From Collinsella aerofaciens (GTDB taxonomy: Bacteria > Actinomycetota > Coriobacteriia > Coriobacteriales > Coriobacteriaceae): a stretch of DNA of 9,402 nucleotides. Positions 1 through 5,836 of this stretch are shown in pieces. The translations under genes were made by a program, and so were the position numbers. The DNA is taken from the NCBI RefSeq assembly GCF_019131995.1, contig NZ_JAHONA010000047.1:1-9402 (forward strand). The letters are read 5' to 3'. Position 1 is the first letter of the stretch. Each line of letters opens with the position of its first letter. The notes under the pieces were generated by a model that had not been told where the DNA came from, made no database searches, and was given only the letters and a program-made list of their open reading frames with translations.

Positions 1-267
1 AGCTGCGGGAACGGGCTATCCGCCTAATGTGTTCGGCTGGGATCGGAAATCAACCTTTATCAAACAACATCATCAGAAACGTGAAGGGCGAATTCGGAAG
101 CTGATTCTCCCTTTCACCGGCTGGCAAAACGATTTACACCTAATTGTGGACATTGCCCACGCGATTTCTCTTTGCTCCCGCATCGATCTCGCTAAACTAA
201 TAGGTGCTGCTACCAGGGCATTTTTCTGGTGCATATTCTATTGGCTCCTGCGAAGATCGGAGCGGCT
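1..267. other. Intergenic region without a supported gene
   Basis: A reading frame is open from the left edge through this stretch and on into the surface protein gene in another frame. It has no ribosome binding site and encodes no recognisable protein. A second frame ends in a stop near position 102 and could be the last residues of an upstream gene, but nothing identifies it. Just before the next gene there is a short CCAG/CTGG hairpin around the run of T at about 221-226. I see no convincing sigma-70 promoter, though the promoter of the 268-1368 gene should lie here. Confidence 0.5.
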
Positions 268-1368
268 ATGTTTGCCGCCGAGTCCCACACCGGCCGTCAT
301 CACATCGCAATCGCTGCCATGGCCTGCCTATGCGTTTTGCTGGGCGGGCCTTCTTGTGCCGCGGGCGCGGAGAGCCTGTTTATCGCAGGCGCGACGTACT
401 GCGAGCCGGGCGTGTCGGGCCCCAGCTGGGCCTGGACCGATGCCGGCCATCTGGAGCTTGACGGCTACGCGGGCGACGCCACCGCCGCCGACGGCGACCT
501 GGTCGTGACGCTCGCCGGGCAAAACTCGGTGACGGAGTCGAATGCGCCCGATGCGGACATCACGCAGTGCGGCATGGAGGTGTGGGGCAGCCTGACGCTT
601 CGCGGCACCGGGTCCCTGGCGGCATCGGGCTCGCAGTGCGCGATCCACGTCTCGCGGGCGCTCGTGGTGGACGGCTGCGCCGTCGATGCCCGGGCGGAAG
701 GGGCCGACGTCACGGACGAGGCCGTGGCCGGCGTGATCGCCGGCGACATGGCCGTGCGCGGCGGCGGGCGCGTCGTCGCCTTCGGTGCCGAGCCCGCCGC
801 CGGCGTGTACGCTTACGGTTTGTACCTGCAGGACGCTGGCGACGGCTCGGCCGGGTGCGGGCTTTCGGTCGACGCCTCGTGGCTCGACGCGGCCGGTGCC
901 GATGGCGGCGTTGCTTGCACGGGTGGGTCGCTCGTGTCCGCGCGGTTCGTGACGCCTGCTGGCGGGACCTTTGGTACTAGTGGCGTTGTGGATGCTGCAG
1001 GAGTCGTGGCACCGCATGTGATGGTTGAGCCCGATGTCGCCATGCCTCCGGCGGGGGAGAACGATGGGTCCGATGTGCCGGGCAGCGGGACGGGCGCGCC
1101 TGATGGTGGCGTCGGTCCCGCTGCAGAGCAACCCGGTACGGAGCCAACGACGGTTGCCGCAATGAAGCCTGCGGCTACGTCGCCCAAGACAAACATAACG
1201 ACCAAGACGACGGTGACCAAGACCACGGTGCCTACGCCGTCCAAGCCTAAAGCCACCAACGTGACCGCAGCGACACTCCCCAAGACTGCCGACAACAACT
1301 GGATCGCAACTTCCGTGACGCTTTTCCTTCTTGGTATAGTGTTTCTAGCTACCGCATGTCGTTGTTGA
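268..1368 (+). CDS. Secreted, sortase-anchored surface protein of unknown function
   Basis: The product is 366 residues. The ATG at 268 is preferred over the upstream in-frame ATG at 229 because GGAG (259-262) lies 5 bases before it and the protein then opens as a signal peptide: polar N-terminus, hydrophobic core at about residues 12-28, small residues near 30-34 for cleavage. Residues about 35-220 are rich in G, A, D and V with short recurring turns (LTLRGTGSL, LVVDGCAV, MAVRGGGRVVAFG), which suggests a repetitive beta structure such as a beta-helix or carbohydrate-contact domain; this is inference. A Thr/Lys/Pro-rich stalk (about 303-336) leads to LPKTA (337-341), a hydrophobic segment (345-363) and a very short tail CRC. 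This is the order of a cell-wall sorting signal, with A in place of the usual G and a weakly basic tail. It is GC-rich, unlike the cassette to its right. Ligand and role are unknown. Confidence 0.8.
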   Translation: MFAAESHTGRHHIAIAAMACLCVLLGGPSCAAGAESLFIAGATYCEPGVSGPSWAWTDAGHLELDGYAGDATAADGDLVVTLAGQNSVTESNAPDADITQCGMEVWGSLTLRGTGSLAASGSQCAIHVSRALVVDGCAVDARAEGADVTDEAVAGVIAGDMAVRGGGRVVAFGAEPAAGVYAYGLYLQDAGDGSAGCGLSVDASWLDAAGADGGVACTGGSLVSARFVTPAGGTFGTSGVVDAAGVVAPHVMVEPDVAMPPAGENDGSDVPGSGTGAPDGGVGPAAEQPGTEPTTVAAMKPAATSPKTNITTKTTVTKTTVPTPSKPKATNVTAATLPKTADNNWIATSVTLFLLGIVFLATACRC

Positions 1369-1707
1369 GATAGCTGCCATTTAGAAGAAAGGGACATCCA
1401 CAAGGTATAACTATATGCTTGTTTGTTTATTGGCACCCAATAATCGAAGGCGGGGCCATACGGACGCGACCATGGGCTGAATCGTGACATGCGACCCAGG
1501 TCCACATGAATGATACAAGCATTCAATAATGTCGCAGTTTGGACTGAAGGCAACGAAGGGGCACCGGGGTCTTTGTCGACCTTGGTGCCCAAGCGAAAAA
1601 CCATCAGAGTTGCTTCGCAATATTCGACGGTGCTAAAGCGGGCAAATATTAAACCGGACTCATTGGTGAGCTGTATGAGCTGGTTTCTTAGTGACACCCC
1701 GGATTGT
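1369..1707. other. Intergenic region at the edge of the AT-rich cassette
   Basis: This 339-base gap separates two converging genes (plus-strand surface protein, minus-strand unknown). Minus-strand reading frames run through it, but they have no ribosome binding site and overlap the ends of both neighbours in other frames, so I do not call a gene. Its clearest content is a 13-bp hairpin at 1559-1590, described separately. Composition changes here from GC-rich to AT-richer, so this is the likely left edge of a transferred segment. Confidence 0.5.
1559..1590 (+). other. Strong hairpin, possible structured RNA
   Basis: GGGCACCGGGGTC (1559-1571) pairs with GACCTTGGTGCCC (1578-1590) as a continuous 13-bp stem with two G-U pairs and a 6-base loop. 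The G-U pairs become A-C mismatches on the other strand, so the structure favours a plus-strand transcript. GCAAC (1550-1554) and GTTGC (1609-1613) can pair outside it. It is not followed by a run of T, so it is not a standard intrinsic terminator. It may still stop or stabilise the transcript of the surface protein gene. Confidence 0.45.
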
Positions 1708-2862
1708 CTATAAGCAAAAGTCTGGTGTTTCGGAAATGTTGTACCGTACGCCAAAACTGTCAATCTCTTGTTTTAATACAGCCCACTCAATTTCTAAAAG
1801 CAGCCGCATAACATCGTAAATTGTCACAATGCCTCGAATCCCCTTGCTCCTCATCCGCACGAGTTCGTAAATCAATTGAACAGAAATCGTTGCTGTATAC
1901 GGTTCACCGCTTCTATCAAGATTTAATGCTCTTGCAGCATCAATGATCGCGGTGCCAAATAGAAGCTCAGGGCAAATCCCTTCAGCGGGGTTTTCGATTG
2001 TGATATTTACCTTATCTGCGCAAAGCTCAATTTCTGTTTCTCCGGCTCTGCTTTGTTTGAGAAAGGGTTCCGATTTACCTAGACCTAAATATTCCGTTCT
2101 TTTAAGACGCTGCCTGCGGAAGCTCTCCTTAAACATATTGTTACGACAATCTATGATGGCGGCATTCGCAATCTGGTCAGTCAGGCATGGGTAAAAACCT
2201 ATTAGGATCCAATCGACCTCGCAAGATGCCTTGAAAAGGAGATCGTAAATTTCCGCATAAAGTGGGCATTGTCCACTGTCGAGGCGGGTCACTCTTATTC
2301 CATCGTGCATGAATAATCCCTGAAAATCTGAATGAATTTCAATTAAATAGCCCAATTCAATGCGTCCATCATCACCGCTAAGTTCAGTAAGGTGATTGCG
2401 GTATTTAGGTAATTTGCGAGCATGACCTGTTTTTCCACCAAACAATCGGGCATCTAGAGAGCGCGTCAGATCGTCACAGCATGCACAGCTTTGATGATAT
2501 TTTGCCAACGAGACATAGTTTGCGGCTAAACTCGCCATTTCCTCCGACGATACGCTGTCGACTTTAAGCCTTGGCACCAGCTTTTCATAGTCAGCCTTCA
2601 TCGCCGATGTGAGCTCAGCAGATTTTGATTGAGCGTTTCGACCATGTTTGATGTTATGGTCGATTCTAAAATGTTCCAAACCAACAATGGATCCATTTTC
2701 GCGGGTAATAACAATATCAGGGCACTCGCTGCCTGCGTTAATAGATCCACCCACCTTCAAGGCAGCTTTCTTCTTGTAACCACCCGAGGCCATCGATAGC
2801 CTAAGAACATCATTGAACACTTGCTCTTCATGCGCGTTCTGGTCGCTTTTGTTCTTGCTCAT
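1708..2862 (-). CDS. Hypothetical protein, possible PD-(D/E)XK-like nuclease fold
   Basis: The product is 384 residues and no family name is certain. The start is well supported: GGAGG lies 7 bases before the ATG. The N-terminus is charged. Residues 48-64 read PD-IVI, then 13 residues on GLEHF, so D49 and E63-x-H65-region acidic/polar positions follow the spacing of a restriction-endonuclease-like core, with H64 where lysine-type residues often lie nearby; the usual E-x-K is absent, so this is tentative. H123, C126, C128 and C129 form a compact His/Cys cluster that could bind a metal. The middle holds a repeated pattern of hydrophobic strands (LGYLIEIHSDFQGLFM; WILIGFYPCL). It is AT-rich like the neighbouring ATPase/RloB pair and points away from it. 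The context suggests a defence or conflict role, but the sequence does not prove a function. No signal peptide or membrane segment is visible. Confidence 0.7.
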   Translation of the reverse strand: MSKNKSDQNAHEEQVFNDVLRLSMASGGYKKKAALKVGGSINAGSECPDIVITRENGSIVGLEHFRIDHNIKHGRNAQSKSAELTSAMKADYEKLVPRLKVDSVSSEEMASLAANYVSLAKYHQSCACCDDLTRSLDARLFGGKTGHARKLPKYRNHLTELSGDDGRIELGYLIEIHSDFQGLFMHDGIRVTRLDSGQCPLYAEIYDLLFKASCEVDWILIGFYPCLTDQIANAAIIDCRNNMFKESFRRQRLKRTEYLGLGKSEPFLKQSRAGETEIELCADKVNITIENPAEGICPELLFGTAIIDAARALNLDRSGEPYTATISVQLIYELVRMRSKGIRGIVTIYDVMRLLLEIEWAVLKQEIDSFGVRYNISETPDFCL

Positions 2863-2873
2863 GCCGGATCCTC

Positions 2874-2914
2874 CGCTCTTATAAGTGAAACATAATTCAA
2901 CTAGCGCTCTTATA
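2874..2914 (-). repeat. Two 10-bp direct repeats upstream of the 384-residue gene
   Basis: CGCTCTTATA occurs at 2874-2883 and again at 2905-2914, start to start 31 bases, which is about three helical turns. Both lie just upstream of the minus-strand start at 2862. On the minus strand each copy reads TATAAGAGCG, so the pair could be promoter elements or binding sites for a regulator on one face of the DNA. No matched -35 box is obvious. Confidence 0.45.
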
Positions 2915-3016
2915 GAAGGTGCGAGACCCTCGCCACAAATGAATGAATGACGAGGGCAAACAGGGTTAAGGTATGACCTCCGTGTTACCTTTCAGCCCTA
3001 CCCAAATTCAAATTAA

Positions 3017-3358
3017 TTATGCTGCTTTATCAATTTGAATAGCGGGGATCCTCGATTTCTTTCTTCCTAAGCTTGTGCTGGTTCCAAAGTCGGTCTGGCC
3101 TCTTTTAGATGCAACTTTGTATTTCTCAATCTGAGTTCTATAGCCTTCAATTAGCTCCAATAAAGACTCATCGAGAAACAGCAACATTTCGCTTCCGTCA
3201 TATCCCTCAGCGGTATCATCCACGAACTTACATTCTGTTCTCGGCATATCGAAGGTGCACTTACGGAGAAGGTTCTCAAGTATTTCTAGGCGGCGAACCA
3301 GAACGCCTGCATCATCTATAACATCCAGCCAACTGGACCCGTCCTTGCAAAACAACAT
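3017..3358 (-). CDS. Small hypothetical protein (113 residues)
   Basis: I do not recognise a family. The start is supported by AAAGGGA a few bases before the ATG at 3358. The middle (about residues 14-32 and 57-78) is rich in L, I and E with predicted amphipathic helices (VLVRRLEILENLLRK; ESLLELIEGYRTQIEKY), which suggests a small helical or coiled-coil protein. The tail is basic and Ser/Thr-containing (SKRGQ, LGRKKSR). There are two cysteines and no evident catalytic motif, signal peptide or membrane segment. It lies between the 384-residue gene (same strand, 154-base gap) and the divergent ATPase/RloB operon, with which it shares a 266-base AT-rich promoter region. It could be a regulator or accessory part of the defence cassette; this is inference from position alone. 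Confidence 0.6.
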   Translation of the reverse strand: MLFCKDGSSWLDVIDDAGVLVRRLEILENLLRKCTFDMPRTECKFVDDTAEGYDGSEMLLFLDESLLELIEGYRTQIEKYKVASKRGQTDFGTSTSLGRKKSRIPAIQIDKAA

Positions 3359-3624
3359 TTTGTCCCTTTCGTTTTACAGCCCTGATGGACAAAAGAAATC
3401 TATAGCCGCGTGCGGACATCATTGAAAATTGTTCTTGAAAGCAATGTAGAAAATCAGTTTCAGACATTATGTTGTACGGACTTGCTGAAACCTTTAGTTT
3501 TAATCTCAATTTAAAGTAGATATTTGTTCGAAACTAACAAATAATGGTTTTAAAACAATATAATTTTCCTTGTTATTAAAGAATGTCTGCGGTGAATCAA
3601 CTGTTTTTGAAAAGGACTCTGAAG
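3359..3624. promoter_or_regulatory. AT-rich divergent promoter region
   Basis: This gap lies between the divergent starts of the 113-residue gene (minus) and the ATPase gene (plus). It is the most AT-rich part of the window. It contains a perfect TATAAT at 3559-3564, about 60 bases before the ATPase start. No good -35 is found at 16-18 bases, so any promoter here would rely on an activator or on weak contacts. A 10-bp palindrome GTTTTAAAAC (3547-3556) and an inverted repeat (3522-3542) lie just upstream of the TATAAT. Confidence 0.45.
3522..3542. repeat. Operator-like inverted repeat
   Basis: ATTTGTT (3522-3528) and AACAAAT (3536-3542) are perfect inverted copies around a 7-base centre. The site ends 16 bases before the TATAAT at 3559 and so covers the expected -35 region of the ATPase/RloB operon. 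That is a common place for a repressor or activator site. No DNA-binding regulator is recognisable among the nearby genes. Confidence 0.4.
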
Positions 3625-4920
3625 ATGATCCTCAATTTTTCATTTAAGAACTTTCAGAGCTTTCGAGATGCTCAACAGTTCTCGTTTGAACCGATTTCGA
3701 GCAAAAAGGAACTTGGGCCTGTGCGAGTGGCTGCGGTTTACGGCGCAAACGCGTCAGGCAAATCAAATTTCCTAAATGCTCTTTACTTTGTCTCTTACTT
3801 TATTCGTACAGGTTATGCGGCAGGCGATGCGAATTCTCAAATACCCATCGCCCCCTTTTTACTTGACTCGGAATCGCGATCAAGTGACACAGAATTCTCG
3901 ATAGATTTTATCGCTAGCAACTTAAAGTATGAGTTTTCATTTGGTGTGAACAAAAATGAGGTTACATATGAGAACCTCACTGTGTATCGATCAAAACAGC
4001 CGTCCCTTCTCTATGACCGCTCTTCGATAAACGGGGAACAGTCAATTAAATTTGGTAGTACCTTTACAGGTGCAAAAAAACAACTTTGGGATATCACGCG
4101 CAATAATTCTTTGTTCTTATCTGCCGCAGCGGCGGCTGGAAGTGATGTAATTCAACCCGCATTCACAGCTCTTGCCAATGACATCAATCTCTATGATGCA
4201 ACGCATTATCTAGCAGAACTCGCCACCATAAAAAAGCTGTTTATCAACGATGACGCTCGAGCTCAGATGCTATCTCAGCTCATTAAATATGCTGATATCG
4301 GAATTGACGGCATAGATGTCCGTCAATCGGAAGGCGTCATGGGTTTAAAAGACTCACTCATTGGACTCGATGAGATTCCGGAAGAGGCACGTAATAAAAT
4401 TGCAGAAGACTTTAAATTGTCGTTCGCTTATGACCTGTTCTTCCACCATAAAGGCTCGGGAGATGGCTTTTGGCTGGGCTCCGCCCATGAATCGGAGGGC
4501 ACAAAAGCTGCGCTGGCGTTTTTCTCGGTAGCCTTACGTTCTTTAAGCAGTGGGGCCACAACAGTAATTGACGAGCTTGATTCGAGCCTTCATCCTACGC
4601 TCCTGCGCGACTTCGTCTCACTGTTTGCCGACCCCGGCACAAATCCAAAGGGCGCGCAGTTAATCTTCTCGACCCATGATGTTACCTTGATGACGCGAAC
4701 CAGCCCCATGGAAGAGGTGCTCGAACGTGACCAGGTCTGGTTTGTGGAAAAGGACTCTGAAGGTGCTTCGCAATTAATTGCTGCGATGGAGTATTCCCCT
4801 CGCGCAAATGAGAATCTGGGGCGCAATTATTTAAACGGTGTCTATGTGCCGCTGCCCAACCCAAGTTTTCATCAACTTGTGGCCCGACTCATGAAGGAAG
4901 GCGCTGACATAAATGGCTAA
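3625..4920 (+). CDS. AAA15/OLD-type ATPase, partner of RloB (RloA/AbiLi-like)
   Basis: The product is 431 residues from the ATG at 3625, chosen because AAAGGA (3611-3616) lies 8 bases before it and MILNFSFKNFQSFRD is the usual opening of this family; an in-frame ATG at 3583 lacks a good ribosome binding site. It is a soluble ABC/SMC-like ATPase. Walker A is GANASGKS (residues 40-47), a signature-like ESEGTK lies at 289-294, Walker B is VIDELDSS (D316, E317), and the switch histidine is in STHD (349-352). The central insert is helical and variable, as in the family. It lacks the C-terminal Toprim nuclease domain of OLD proteins; the next gene, overlapping by 8 bases, supplies a Toprim-like protein instead. 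In AbiL and RloAB systems such ATPase/RloB pairs act in phage abortive infection. The nucleotide-binding motifs look intact, so the protein should be active. The phage trigger is unknown. Confidence 0.88.
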   Translation: MILNFSFKNFQSFRDAQQFSFEPISSKKELGPVRVAAVYGANASGKSNFLNALYFVSYFIRTGYAAGDANSQIPIAPFLLDSESRSSDTEFSIDFIASNLKYEFSFGVNKNEVTYENLTVYRSKQPSLLYDRSSINGEQSIKFGSTFTGAKKQLWDITRNNSLFLSAAAAAGSDVIQPAFTALANDINLYDATHYLAELATIKKLFINDDARAQMLSQLIKYADIGIDGIDVRQSEGVMGLKDSLIGLDEIPEEARNKIAEDFKLSFAYDLFFHHKGSGDGFWLGSAHESEGTKAALAFFSVALRSLSSGATTVIDELDSSLHPTLLRDFVSLFADPGTNPKGAQLIFSTHDVTLMTRTSPMEEVLERDQVWFVEKDSEGASQLIAAMEYSPRANENLGRNYLNGVYVPLPNPSFHQLVARLMKEGADING

Positions 4921-5590
4921 GACAGAAAGGAGAGGGCTTGCTCGCGGCCGTAAAAAGCAAACAAGAGCCAAAAGAAAGCGCCATCTAATTGTGTCCAATG
5001 GCAAGGTGACCGAAACCGAATACTTTAACTTCCTTATTAATGAAATGGACGTTCGTGGAAGCGTACGGTATCGGCATATTGACGGAGATCCTTTGAAGGT
5101 AGCCAAGCAGCTTTCGCGAGAGCTCGATTCAGATAAAAAGGCCGTTAAAGCAGGTGAAATCGAAGCATTGAGTTCCGCATGGATCGTAGTCGATTCCGAT
5201 GAGTTCAGAAACCTAGCCGCAGCAGAACGAGAAGCAAAGACAAAAGGAGTTAGGCTCGCGATCTCCAATCCATGCTTTGAAGTATGGCTTATCGATCATG
5301 TCTCACCATGCCCGGAAACTTTTGCATCGACGCCACAATGTGAGAAAAGAGCGCGCGACCTTGGCGTTCTAAAATCTACTGACCCCAACAGGTCCTCCGC
5401 GTCAAAGTTCAAGTCGGTAAATCTCGAAATGATTGACGGCAACAAGGGCCAAGCTTTGACCAATGCCGCAAAGCACAATACGGATAATAAACGTCGTGCA
5501 AGAGAAATGAATCCGGACAACCTTACCGCCTATCAAGTATGGACAGACTTGCCTGATCTTGTAGATGACGTATTTGGGTCGGGTAACTAG
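4913..5590 (+). CDS. rloB: RloB-family protein, Toprim-like (AbiLii-like)
   Basis: The product is 225 residues. Its ATG overlaps the end of the ATPase gene by 8 bases and AAGGAAGG (4894-4901) precedes it, so the two are translated together. After a strongly basic N-terminus (residues 6-24), the family motifs appear in order: LIVSNGKVTETEYF (25-38), WIVVDSDEF (90-98, D94 and D96), and ISNPCFEVWLIDH (117-129). These match the RloB family, which has a Toprim-like fold. RloB proteins pair with AAA15 ATPases in anti-phage systems and are presumed to be the nuclease or effector part. One oddity is N29, where most members carry glutamate (EG); this glutamate is the metal-binding residue of Toprim motif 1. 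The DxD motif is intact. The C-terminal third (about 140-225) is helical and less conserved. The effector's target is not known from sequence. Confidence 0.88.
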   Translation: MAKTERRGLARGRKKQTRAKRKRHLIVSNGKVTETEYFNFLINEMDVRGSVRYRHIDGDPLKVAKQLSRELDSDKKAVKAGEIEALSSAWIVVDSDEFRNLAAAEREAKTKGVRLAISNPCFEVWLIDHVSPCPETFASTPQCEKRARDLGVLKSTDPNRSSASKFKSVNLEMIDGNKGQALTNAAKHNTDNKRRAREMNPDNLTAYQVWTDLPDLVDDVFGSGN

Positions 5591-5650
5591 TGCGATTCAT
5601 CCCGCGTTGGGGGCAGGCATTTAACTCAATAAGTTGTAAACGAGGTAGCA

Positions 5651-5836
5651 ATGCTTTGGAGCTATGTTCAGCTAGATGACGGCGCTGGTCGAGCTGCACA
5701 AGAAAATCATTCAATAGCGGACGAGAAGAATTCAACATTACCGATTTCGCTCGACGACTCTACGTCGATCGACCATGCAGTTGAGTTAACCATTACGGGC
5801 ATGCCCAACGCGCTCAGGCTCTTGGAGAACTCATGA
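5651..5836 (+). CDS. Small ORF upstream of Doc toxin, possible antitoxin
   Basis: The product is 61 residues. GAGG (5642-5645) lies 5 bases before the ATG, and its TGA overlaps the toxin start as ATGA (5833-5836), the usual coupling of antitoxin and toxin. It begins MLWSYVQLDDG and is acidic with many D, E and S. I see no Phd-type DNA-binding N-terminus and no Fic-inhibiting helix motif, so the antitoxin assignment rests on position, size and coupling. A second possibility is that the ORF is a shortened or frameshifted remnant of a longer gene: the toxin's own frame is open upstream with EEFNITDFARRLYVDR (from about 5725) before a stop. The coding signal is moderate. Confidence 0.5.
   Translation: MLWSYVQLDDGAGRAAQENHSIADEKNSTLPISLDDSTSIDHAVELTITGMPNALRLLENS

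Noticed and set aside
268..370. Surface protein as a lipoprotein
   Set aside because: A cysteine follows the hydrophobic core in GPSC, but the lipobox needs a Leu-like residue at -3 and the C-terminus has a wall sorting signal instead.
29..508. Plus-strand open frame of 159 codons
   Set aside because: No ribosome binding site, overlaps the signal-peptide end of the surface protein gene in another frame, and the second half is a Pro/Arg/Ala-rich shadow of GC-rich coding DNA.
328..1131. Minus-strand open frame of 267 codons opposite the surface protein gene
   Set aside because: Arg/His/Ala-rich antisense shadow typical of GC-rich genes; the plus strand has a signal peptide, sorting signal and ribosome binding site.
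1510..1713. Plus-strand open frame of 67 codons
   Set aside because: No ribosome binding site, contains the 13-bp hairpin, and ends against the converging gene.
813..1763. Minus-strand open frame of 316 codons
   Set aside because: It overlaps the ends of two better supported genes in other frames and has no ribosome binding site. The middle part (about 1400-1700) could be a conserved intergenic sequence, but not a protein gene by the evidence here.
3312..3509. Minus-strand open frame of 65 codons
   Set aside because: Starts with TTG without a ribosome binding site and overlaps the better supported 113-residue gene in another frame.
3547..3564. CRISPR repeat or leader in the AT-rich region
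   Set aside because: GTTTTAAAAC resembles the ends of some CRISPR repeats, but it occurs once and there is no repeat-spacer pattern or cas gene.
4831..5268. Minus-strand open frame of 145 codons opposite the ATPase/RloB junction
   Set aside because: Antisense to two genes with clear family motifs; no ribosome binding site.
3625..5590. Complete OLD nuclease or RloC-type anticodon nuclease
   Set aside because: The ATPase has no fused Toprim domain and no HEPN or anticodon-nuclease part; the Toprim-like part is a separate RloB protein.
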